From assembly GCA_964420065.1 (NCBI GenBank), contig CAYQQK010000003.1, forward strand, positions 84,564 to 148,563: 64,000 nucleotides of DNA. Direction: 5' to 3'. Below the pieces are notes generated by a model. The model ran no database searches, was not told where the DNA came from, and worked only from the letters and a program-made list of their open reading frames with translations. The stretch is from CAYQQK01 sp964420065. GTDB taxonomy: Bacteria; Bacillota; Dethiobacteria; DTU022. This document shows positions 43,446 to 50,904 of the stretch, in pieces (position 1 is the first letter of the stretch; each line of letters opens with the position of its first letter). Made by a program: the position numbers and the translations under genes.

Positions 43446-44294
43446 GTGAAAGATGACAGCCTTTTGGCCCTGGCCCGTGCAGCCCGTTCGCGCGCCCACG
43501 CCCCTTATTCCTCTTTCCCTGTGGGCGCGGCTCTTTTGACTGTACGGGGGACTGTGTTTACCGGCGCAAATATGGAAAATGCCTCCTATAACCTGGGAGT
43601 GTGTGCCGAACGAGTTGCGCTCTGGTCTGCCGTTAATGCCGGCGCTTGCAGGTTTACCCGGTTGGCGGTGGTGGCCGATTGCTCGCCTCCGCCACTACCA
43701 TGCGGCGCCTGCCGTCAGGTTCTGGCCGAACTGGCTCCGGGGATCGTTGTGCTCATGGGCAACCTGCGGGGAGAGAGGAGGAGCCGGCCACTGGCCGCAC
43801 TTTTCCCGGAACCGTTTGTTTTCGCCGGGCCGGCCGGCCCGGAACCGATGCCAGATGAAACCGCTCATCGCGAACTATGGCGTTTGCCTCCGCCAATACG
43901 CCCGATCGGTTATGTAAAAAGTGATTTTGTTGAGCCGGAAGAGGTGTGCGGGCGTTACCGGGAATGTCTTTCCCGGGTGGTAGTCGACCCGGAATTGGAA
44001 GAGGGGCTCTACCGGCTGGAGGAAGAAAAACAAATCGTGATCATCGCCTTTTTGCACCGGGTCCGCGGCTATACCCTGAGGGGTCCCCGCCGAGGACGCG
44101 ACGGTGGCATATACGGGATCTTTGCTTGCCGCAGCCCCCGGCGCCCGAATTCGATCGCCCAATCAACGGTGGATCTGGTCGCCCGGGAAAAAAATGTGCT
44201 GGTGGTGCGCGGTCTCGATTTGATCAACGGCACCCCCGTTTTGGACATCAAGACGATCATTACAACTGCGGGGCAAACTAGGGATGGGGCGTAA
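43446..44294 (+). CDS. cdd: Cytidine deaminase fused to a TrmO/TsaA-like domain
   Basis: 282 residues in one uninterrupted frame, GTG start after GGGAGG. Residues 1-127 are a complete cytidine deaminase: NMEN (42-45), C53AE, P85CGAC89 zinc ligands. Residues 151-271 are a TrmO-like (TsaA/YaeB, tRNA m6t6A methyltransferase) domain: IRPIGYVKSDF, FLHRVRGY, GIYGIFACRSPRRPN and GLDLINGTPVLDIK. The signature RPNPIG is changed to RPNSIA, so methyltransferase activity is uncertain. Cdd is typically alone at this locus before era. The linker is about 23 residues. Confidence 0.88.
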   Translation: MKDDSLLALARAARSRAHAPYSSFPVGAALLTVRGTVFTGANMENASYNLGVCAERVALWSAVNAGACRFTRLAVVADCSPPPLPCGACRQVLAELAPGIVVLMGNLRGERRSRPLAALFPEPFVFAGPAGPEPMPDETAHRELWRLPPPIRPIGYVKSDFVEPEEVCGRYRECLSRVVVDPELEEGLYRLEEEKQIVIIAFLHRVRGYTLRGPRRGRDGGIYGIFACRSPRRPNSIAQSTVDLVAREKNVLVVRGLDLINGTPVLDIKTIITTAGQTRDGA

Positions 44295-44374
44295 CCCGTT
44301 CCGGTAAACACTACTGGAATTGCCGGTGAAGGGTTCTCCCCCAAAAAAACCACCCGCCGGAAAGGAGCCCACCG

Positions 44375-45292
44375 TTGTTCGATCCATTGCCTGACCGGCA
44401 CCGTTCCGGTTTCGTCGCCCTGGCGGGCCGGCCCAACGTCGGTAAATCCACCCTGATCAACACACTGGTCGGGGAAAAGGTAGCCATTGTTTCGACGAAA
44501 CCTCAGACGACCAGGCATAGCCTTCGCGGCATCCTGACCCTGCCGGAAGCCCAGGTCATCCTGATCGATACTCCGGGTGTGCACAAACCACGGCACAGGC
44601 TAGGTGCCGTCATGGCCCGGACCGCTACCGCTACCTTCCGTATGGCGGACCTGATCTGTTTCCTGGTTGAAGGTCACCGGGAACCGGGGCCCGGTGACCG
44701 TTATGTTGCTTCAATGCTGCAGGGGTTTCCCATCCCGGTGATCCTGGTTTTAAACAAGATGGATTTAATAGTGCCGGACCGGGTGAAGGAACGCGAAACA
44801 GCCTACCGGGCCCTGCTTCGTCCGGCAACGGCCGTTTCTGTTTCGGCCCTGCACGGCCGGGGGCTGGCGGCACTTCTGCAAACGATCCTGGAAAGGCTTC
44901 CTGAAGGGCCGCGCTATTACCCTCTTGACATGGTTACCGACCAGCCGGAACGGATCATAGCTGCCGAGATTATCCGGGAAAAAATCATTACCCTGACCCG
45001 GGAGGAAATACCTTTTGCCATTGCCGTGACCGTTGTCGAGATGGCCGAACGGGAAGGGGCCGACCTGGTCGATCTACGGGCCGAGATATACGTCGAGCGT
45101 AAATCACAGGCCGGTATTGTGATCGGCCGGGGCGGGGCGCTTCTGAAAGAGGCGGGTTCCGTAGCCCGGCGGGAGCTGGAAGGGCTTCTGGGACGGCGGG
45201 TCTACCTTGACCTGTGGGTTAAAGTAAAAAAGGACTGGCGTAACCGGGACCGGAATTTGCGAGAACTGGGCTACCATAACGGCCGTGACTAG
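44375..45292 (+). CDS. era: GTPase Era
   Basis: 305 residues, TTG start seven bases after AAAGGAG. G1 GRPNVGKST (18-26), G3 DTPGVH, G4 NKMD, then a C-terminal KH domain with EIYVERKSQAGIVIGRGGALLK. Binds the 16S 3' end in 30S assembly. Between cdd and recO as in B. subtilis. Confidence 0.97.
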   Translation: MFDPLPDRHRSGFVALAGRPNVGKSTLINTLVGEKVAIVSTKPQTTRHSLRGILTLPEAQVILIDTPGVHKPRHRLGAVMARTATATFRMADLICFLVEGHREPGPGDRYVASMLQGFPIPVILVLNKMDLIVPDRVKERETAYRALLRPATAVSVSALHGRGLAALLQTILERLPEGPRYYPLDMVTDQPERIIAAEIIREKIITLTREEIPFAIAVTVVEMAEREGADLVDLRAEIYVERKSQAGIVIGRGGALLKEAGSVARRELEGLLGRRVYLDLWVKVKKDWRNRDRNLRELGYHNGRD

Positions 45293-45351
45293 GGTATGAA
45301 CACGCTTCAGTTTTTTCCGGTCAGTTCGTTACGGCGGAGGGAAGAAAAACG

Positions 45352-46095
45352 GTGCCGGGTCGCAGGTATCTTAAAACCAACGGGCTCATTTTACGTTCCC
45401 GCGTTCTCGGTGAGGCCGACCGCCTGATCACTTTTTTAACCTGGGAGCGAGGCAAAATGACCGCTGTGGCCCGGGGAGCCCGTAAAACCAAGAGCAAGCT
45501 TGCCCCCGCGGTGGATCTATTTACCTACGGGATCTACCGTTTCTATCTGGGACGCGGTCTGGCTACGGTGACCGGAGCTGATGTGATCCGACGTTTTCAC
45601 TCCCTGGCCCTGCATCCCCTGCTCTACTGGAATGGCCAGCGCCTGTCCGGACTTGCCGATCGCCTTCTGGCCGAGGAGACGCCGTGCCCTGCGATTTGCC
45701 GTCTTCTTCTGACTGCCTGGCGGCTGCTTGAAGGGGAGCCGCCCTCAACCGAATTGCTCGTCCGGGCGGTTGAACTGAAATTATTGCACCTGTCCGGATA
45801 CACCCCGCACCTGCACGGTTGTCTTGAGTGTGGTTCCCCGAAAACGGCTTTTTTTGCGGCGGCGCGGGGTGGGGTGCTCTGTTCTGTCTGTGCCGGCGCC
45901 GCCACAGGCTGCATTCCGTTGGAACGGGGCACCGCCGCTCTGGCGAAACGGTTGTTGGAAGCCCCCCTTGCACTGACTGGGAAGGTCCGTGCCGGGGACC
46001 GGCAAATACAAGAGCTGACTGCAGCAGTGCAGTCCTTCTGGTGTTTTCATCTGGAAACCGGTTTCGAGCCCTGCTTGCCCCTGTCCCGGATTTGA
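45352..46095 (+). CDS. recO: DNA repair protein RecO
   Basis: 247 residues, GTG start. N-terminal OB fold (TNGLILRSRVLGEADRLITFLT) and a helical domain with a zinc site Cys157/160/177/180 (CLEC...CSVC). Loads RecA with RecR/RecF on gapped DNA. Some of the 3' end is followed by a 101-base gap. Confidence 0.95.
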   Translation: MPGRRYLKTNGLILRSRVLGEADRLITFLTWERGKMTAVARGARKTKSKLAPAVDLFTYGIYRFYLGRGLATVTGADVIRRFHSLALHPLLYWNGQRLSGLADRLLAEETPCPAICRLLLTAWRLLEGEPPSTELLVRAVELKLLHLSGYTPHLHGCLECGSPKTAFFAAARGGVLCSVCAGAATGCIPLERGTAALAKRLLEAPLALTGKVRAGDRQIQELTAAVQSFWCFHLETGFEPCLPLSRI

Positions 46096-46196
46096 TCGGG
46101 ATGGGTTGAATCTGTTGTCTGTGGAAACGTGGTCCCTCGACCGGGATAAAAAACCGGCTATTTGAGAGAAAATAAGGAGTAAAGGGGGTCGCACGA

Positions 46197-46622
46197 TTGC
46201 AGATCAACATTGATGACATTGACCGGCTCCGCCGTCGGACCGGGGTGAGCTATCGCCGGGCAAAAGAAATTTTGGAACAGGCCGGAGGGAACCTGGTTGA
46301 AGCCTTGATTTACCTGGAGGAGAATCCGGAGGGCCCATTCGGTTGTCTTTCCGAGCGGAGGCGCGATCTGGCCGGTCGGACGCGCCAGGTTTTTGGCCGT
46401 CTGCATCGCACCAGGGTCAAGGTCCGGGTAAAAGACAAAATTTTGTTTGAACTGCCGGTGACCGTGGGTGCAGCCGGATCCCTCCTTTTCCCCCGGGTGG
46501 CCGCACTGGGTCTGGTAGGAATAATGCTCTCCGGTGGGTCCCTTGAATTCAAGGATGCGCCTCCCGCCGCTGGAAGCGATGAAATCAAGAAAATAGAGGG
46601 AAACAGTACGCCTGCAAGCTAG
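46197..46622 (+). CDS. DUF4342 protein with UBA-like N-terminus
   Basis: 141 residues, TTG start. N-terminal UBA-like helices (DDIDRLRRRTGVSYRRAKEILEQAGGNLVEALIYLEE), basic linker, then a DUF4342 domain (VKVRVKDKILFELPVTVGAAGSLLFPRVAALGLVGIML). The N-terminus resembles nascent-chain-associated UBA modules. Common upstream of glyQ in Clostridia; role unknown. Confidence 0.75.
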   Translation: MQINIDDIDRLRRRTGVSYRRAKEILEQAGGNLVEALIYLEENPEGPFGCLSERRRDLAGRTRQVFGRLHRTRVKVRVKDKILFELPVTVGAAGSLLFPRVAALGLVGIMLSGGSLEFKDAPPAAGSDEIKKIEGNSTPAS

Positions 46623-46703
46623 CGGACGGCGAACGGCCCGGCGCCGGTTATGATCGGAACGTTCAAATAACCGGCGGGCGGGATCTGTTCAAGGGTTTTT
46701 GGC

Positions 46704-46732
46704 TTGACATGGCAGGCAAACCTGGATAAAAT
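46704..46732 (+). promoter_or_regulatory. Sigma-A promoter of glyQS
   Basis: TTGACA (46704-46709), 17-base spacer, TAAAAT (46727-46732). Start predicted near 46739, feeding directly into the T-box leader. Confidence 0.85.
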
Positions 46733-46738
46733 CAGAAT

Positions 46739-46965
46739 CATAAAAAGCCATATAGGGCGCGGTGAAGGAAAGAAGTAACCGGGGATCACATCATCAAAAG
46801 CGAACCGGGGAGGGTGTAAGCCGGGCTGGTGTGCCGGTGAATGGCGTTTCGGAGCGCTGAGTCGGTTCAAGCGGGCCCGCCGCCGGCGGGCCAAGTAGGG
46901 TGGAACCGCGGGAAAACCTCCCGTCCCTATGAAGTGATCATGGGGTCGGGAGGTTTCTTGTTTTA
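46739..46965 (+). ncRNA. T-box riboswitch (glycine) upstream of glyQS
   Basis: The T-box core AGGGTGGAACCGCGG is at 46897-46911, preceded by a long Stem I region with AGTAA and GAACCGG features, and followed by a terminator hairpin AAACCTCCCG...CGGGAGGTTT (46914-46956) with a T-rich tail. Uncharged tRNA-Gly should stabilise the antiterminator and allow glyQS expression. The specifier codon is presumably GGC near 46853, but I could not fold it with certainty. The 409-base gap before glyQ holds this element and its promoter. Confidence 0.93.
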
Positions 46966-47031
46966 CGTCTTTCTTTTCCTGGCCTTTGACACGATCTAAT
47001 TGATCAAAGGGGCATTGCCCGCAAGGGAGAG

Positions 47032-47925
47032 ATGGTGGTGGAACTACAACAGGTCATTTTAAAATTGCAGGATTATTGGGTTTCTCAAGGATGTCTGATC
47101 TGGCAGCCTTACGACATCGAAAAGGGGGCCGGCACGATGAATCCGGCCACCTTTTTACGTTCCCTCGGGCCGGAGCCGTGGGCGGCGGCCTACGTGGAAC
47201 CTTCCCGTCGGCCGGCCGATGGGCGTTACGGTGAAAACCCAAACCGCCTCTATCAACACCTACAGTACCAGGTGCTGATAAAGCCCGCCCCGGCGGAGAT
47301 CCAGGATCTTTATCTGGACAGCCTTGCCTCTCTCGGGCTGAATTTGCGGGAACACGATATTCGTTTTGTTGAAGACAACTGGGAGGCGCCTACCCTGGGG
47401 GCATGGGGCCTCGGTTGGGAAGTCTGGCTAAACGGGATGGAAATTACCCAGTTTACCTATTTCCAGCAGGTTGGCGGTTACGAGGTGGAGCAGGTGCCGG
47501 TGGAATTGACCTACGGCCTCGAACGGATCGCCATGTTTTTACAGGACCGGACGAACGTGTTTGAACTTACCTGGGCCGGGGATATCAGTTACGGTGAAAT
47601 TTTTAAACGGGCCGAGTGGGAACATTCCAGCTATGGTTTTGATCATTCCAACCGGGAGCTGCTTTTCAAACTTTTTGAAGGTTACGAACAGGAGGCGGAA
47701 CGGCTTTTCGACCTGGGTCTGGTAATGCCTGCCTACGATTACATTCTTAAGTGTTCACATACTTTTAACCTGCTCGAGGCGCGGGGTGCGATCAGTGTAA
47801 CCGAACGCACCGGTTTTATTGCCCGGGTGCGCCGTCTGGCGCGCCGGTGCGCCGGAAAATACCTTGAACAGCGGGCCGATGCAGGCTACCCGTTGTTGAA
47901 AGGAGAAAGTGCTAACGATGGCTGA
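47032..47925 (+). CDS. glyQ: Glycyl-tRNA synthetase alpha subunit
   Basis: 297 residues, ATG after AAGGGAGAG. LQDYWVSQGCLIWQPYDIEKGAGTMNPATFLRSLGPEPW is the catalytic-core N-terminus of alpha2beta2 GlyRS. Forms the aminoacylation site with GlyS. Overlaps glyS by eight bases; controlled by the T-box. Confidence 0.98.
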   Translation: MVVELQQVILKLQDYWVSQGCLIWQPYDIEKGAGTMNPATFLRSLGPEPWAAAYVEPSRRPADGRYGENPNRLYQHLQYQVLIKPAPAEIQDLYLDSLASLGLNLREHDIRFVEDNWEAPTLGAWGLGWEVWLNGMEITQFTYFQQVGGYEVEQVPVELTYGLERIAMFLQDRTNVFELTWAGDISYGEIFKRAEWEHSSYGFDHSNRELLFKLFEGYEQEAERLFDLGLVMPAYDYILKCSHTFNLLEARGAISVTERTGFIARVRRLARRCAGKYLEQRADAGYPLLKGESANDG

Positions 47926-50008
47926 AGAACTGCTGCTGGAAATCGGTTGTGAGGAGATTCCTTCGCCATACATGGGGACGATCCTGGAGCAGTTCCGAAA
48001 AGAGACCGTCGCCTTGTTGGATGAAGAATATTTTGTTTATACCGGTCTGGAAACCTGGGGCACCCCGAGGCGCCTGGTACTTTTGGTGGACAGGCTTGCG
48101 GAACGACAGGCGGACCGTCGCCTCAAAATCAAGGGCCCACCCCGCGATCGTGCTTTCACTTCCGACGGTCGTCCCACCCCGGCCTTGCTCGGCTTTGCTC
48201 GTGGCCATGGGGTGGTCCCGGAGGCATTGATCGTTGAGCAATACAAGGGGGCCAACTACATGGTCTATTGCCGCCCCCTGCCCGGAAAACCGGCCCGGGA
48301 AGTATTGCCCGTCTTGCTACCCCGCCTGATCCAACGGTTAAGATTCCCCCGGGCGATGTACTGGCAAAACCGGGAGGTGCGTTTTGCCCGTCCGCTACGT
48401 TGGTTGCTGGCCCTTTATGGTGGGGCGGTCGTACCCTTTACTTATGCCGGCCTCACTGCCGAGCGCCAAACGCGTGGCCATCGTTCCTTTAAGCCCGGTT
48501 CTTTTCCCGTCGCTTCCCCTGCCGATTATTTTCGTCGCCTGGAAACGAGTGCGGTTATTTTGAATCAGGCGCGCCGGCGGGATCTGATCCGGCGCCAGGT
48601 GCAGGAGGCGGCCTCGGCTCTGGGCGCATGCGCCTTGATCGATGTGAGTCTGCTTGAAGAGGTGACCTACCTGGTTGAAAACCCCACCGCCGTGACCGGC
48701 TCGTTCGACCGGAGGTACCTGGAGCTGCCCCGGGAGGTTCTGATCACCACCATGCAGCGCCACCAGCGTTATTTTCCGGTTGCGGCCGCCGGGGTGGAAA
48801 CGGCTGCACTTTTACCGTACTTTATCGGGATCAGCAACTCCGGCCGGCATGAAATCGTTCGCCGGGGATACGAAAAGGTCCTGGCAGCCCGGCTGGCCGA
48901 CGCTCGTTTCTTTTTTGAGGAAGATTGTCAAAAACCCTTTGAGAGCAATCTTGCTCAACTGGACCGGGTGACCTATCAGGAATCCCTGGGCAGTCTCGAT
49001 GCCAAACGGCGACGACTGGAACGGCTGGTTTGCATCCTCGGAAATCGGCTGACCCTTGCCGCACCCATTCTGCAGACGGCATTACGGGCCGCCCGCCTGT
49101 GCAAGGCCGATCTGGTGACACTGATGGTGAAAGAACTGCCGGAGCTGCAGGGGATCATGGGCCGGGAGTATGCCCTGGCCTCCGGCGAAGCGACGGAGGT
49201 AGCGCAAGCCATTGGCGAACACTACCTGCCACGCCATGCCGGCGATTCCTTGCCCGCTACCCTTGCGGGGGCCCTTGTTTCCCTGGCTGACCGTCTGGAC
49301 ACTTTGGCCGGGTGCTTTGCAGCAGGGATTCAGCCGACCGGTTCCCAGGATCCCTATGCCTTACGGCGCCAGGCCCTGGGCGCCGCAGCGATTCTTCTGG
49401 CCCACAACCTTGCCCTACCGCCGCAGGAACTTTTTGCGGCGGCGCTGGAAGGCTTGCCGGAACAGGTGCCCCCGGAAACGGCGCAGTGTGGGGCGTTGCC
49501 CGGCTTGCTAAACGAATTTTTCCTGCAGCGGCTGCGGTTCCTTTTCCAGGAGAAAGGGCTTTCCCAGGCGGTTTGCGAGGCTGCCCTGGCTGTTCCCATT
49601 TCAAGTGTGTCCGGGGCCTACGGTTGCGCCGGTGCTCTGGAAAAACACCTGGGCACCCCAACCCTGGCTGCTGTAATAGCCGTCTATAACCGGGTTGCCA
49701 ACCTGGCCCGGAACCAGCATGATGTCGAACCCGATCCGTTGCTTTACATCGATGCCGCCGAAACCAATCTCCACGATATCTTGCAAAGAACCCGGGCCGG
49801 CCTTGAACTTGAGCTGATAAAAGGACGCTATGAAAACTGCCTCGTATTGCTGCAATCCCTCAAGGAACCGGTTGATCACTTTTTCGACGCGGTCCTGGTC
49901 ATGGCGGAAGATAAACAGGTTCGTCAAAACCGCCTCAACCTTCTGGGCGCGGTGCAGGCTCTTTTCAAACGAATCGCCGATTTTTCCCTGCTGTCGTTAC
50001 CGAGCTGA
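47918..50008 (+). CDS. glyS: Glycyl-tRNA synthetase beta subunit
   Basis: 696 residues. MAEELLLEIGCEEIPSPYM is the family start, so ATG 47918 is preferred over the upstream 47909 frame. Contains the HD-like and B3/4-type regions; provides tRNA binding. GGAGAAAG ribosome site lies in the end of glyQ. Confidence 0.98.
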   Translation: MAEELLLEIGCEEIPSPYMGTILEQFRKETVALLDEEYFVYTGLETWGTPRRLVLLVDRLAERQADRRLKIKGPPRDRAFTSDGRPTPALLGFARGHGVVPEALIVEQYKGANYMVYCRPLPGKPAREVLPVLLPRLIQRLRFPRAMYWQNREVRFARPLRWLLALYGGAVVPFTYAGLTAERQTRGHRSFKPGSFPVASPADYFRRLETSAVILNQARRRDLIRRQVQEAASALGACALIDVSLLEEVTYLVENPTAVTGSFDRRYLELPREVLITTMQRHQRYFPVAAAGVETAALLPYFIGISNSGRHEIVRRGYEKVLAARLADARFFFEEDCQKPFESNLAQLDRVTYQESLGSLDAKRRRLERLVCILGNRLTLAAPILQTALRAARLCKADLVTLMVKELPELQGIMGREYALASGEATEVAQAIGEHYLPRHAGDSLPATLAGALVSLADRLDTLAGCFAAGIQPTGSQDPYALRRQALGAAAILLAHNLALPPQELFAAALEGLPEQVPPETAQCGALPGLLNEFFLQRLRFLFQEKGLSQAVCEAALAVPISSVSGAYGCAGALEKHLGTPTLAAVIAVYNRVANLARNQHDVEPDPLLYIDAAETNLHDILQRTRAGLELELIKGRYENCLVLLQSLKEPVDHFFDAVLVMAEDKQVRQNRLNLLGAVQALFKRIADFSLLSLPS

Positions 50009-50088
50009 AGAAGAGGAAGGGCCGTTTGCGGCAGTTTTTGTAATATTTTAAGCGGTCATAGGAGACTATCGCCGGGGGGGATGATCAA

Positions 50089-50904
50089 ATGAAACCTTTA
50101 CCAAAACCGACCGTCTATATTATCTCCGATTCCATCGGTGAAACGGCGGAATTCGTGGTCAAGGCCGTGGCCAGCCAGTACGCTTCCGGCAGTGTGGAAA
50201 TTCGCCGCGCTTCCTTTGTCAGTGACGCCGGGCGGATTCAAGAGATCGTGCTCGAAGCAAAGCGGGCCGGTGCTGCGGTGGCATACACCCTGGTATTGCC
50301 GGAGCTACGGCGGGCGCTTGAAGAGGAGGCGGCAAAGCGGGGTGTACCCACCGCCGACATCCTCGGGCCGACGATGGAAGCCTTTTCCCGGATCGTGGCT
50401 ATCGAACCCCGCCTCAAACCGGGCCGGGTGCGCAGCCTGGATGAAGAATATTTTCGTCGTGTTGCGGCCGTAGAATTTGCCGTCAAGTACGATGACGGCA
50501 AGGATCCGCGCGGTATCCTCCGTGCCCAGGTCGTCCTGATCGGCGTTTCCCGCACCTCCAAGACCCCCCTGAGCATGTACCTGGCCCACCGCCGCATTCT
50601 TGTGGCCAATCTGCCGCTGGTTCCGGAAGTCGAGCCCCCCGAAGAATTGTTTTGGGTCCCCCCAAAAAAAGTAGTCGGGCTCGTGATTGACCCCCATCAA
50701 TTAAAACGAATTCGTCGAGAAAGGCTCAACGCACTGGGCCTTGACGCCCATGCCAGCTATGCTTCTCTTGAAAGGATCATCGAAGAGCTGGAACATGCCC
50801 GCAGTGTAATGAAAAAGGTCGGTTGCGTTGTTTTTGATGTTTCCAACAAGGCGGTCGAAGAAGTGGCTAGCAAAATTTTGCAAATGGTAAGGGAGGAAGA
50901 CTGA
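50089..50904 (+). CDS. ppsR: PPDK regulatory protein (kinase/pyrophosphorylase, YqfL family)
   Basis: 271 residues, DUF299/PSRP family. N-terminal YIISDSIGETAEFV and the P-loop GVSRTSKTP (152-160). Bifunctional ADP-dependent kinase and Pi-dependent pyrophosphorylase that switches pyruvate phosphate dikinase off and on by threonine phosphorylation. Stop overlaps the ppdK start by one base, joining it to its target. Confidence 0.95.
   Translation: MKPLPKPTVYIISDSIGETAEFVVKAVASQYASGSVEIRRASFVSDAGRIQEIVLEAKRAGAAVAYTLVLPELRRALEEEAAKRGVPTADILGPTMEAFSRIVAIEPRLKPGRVRSLDEEYFRRVAAVEFAVKYDDGKDPRGILRAQVVLIGVSRTSKTPLSMYLAHRRILVANLPLVPEVEPPEELFWVPPKKVVGLVIDPHQLKRIRRERLNALGLDAHASYASLERIIEELEHARSVMKKVGCVVFDVSNKAVEEVASKILQMVREED

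Noticed and set aside
50021..50045. Small GCCG/CGGC hairpin with T-run after glyS
   Set aside because: Stem of only four base pairs; too weak to call a terminator.
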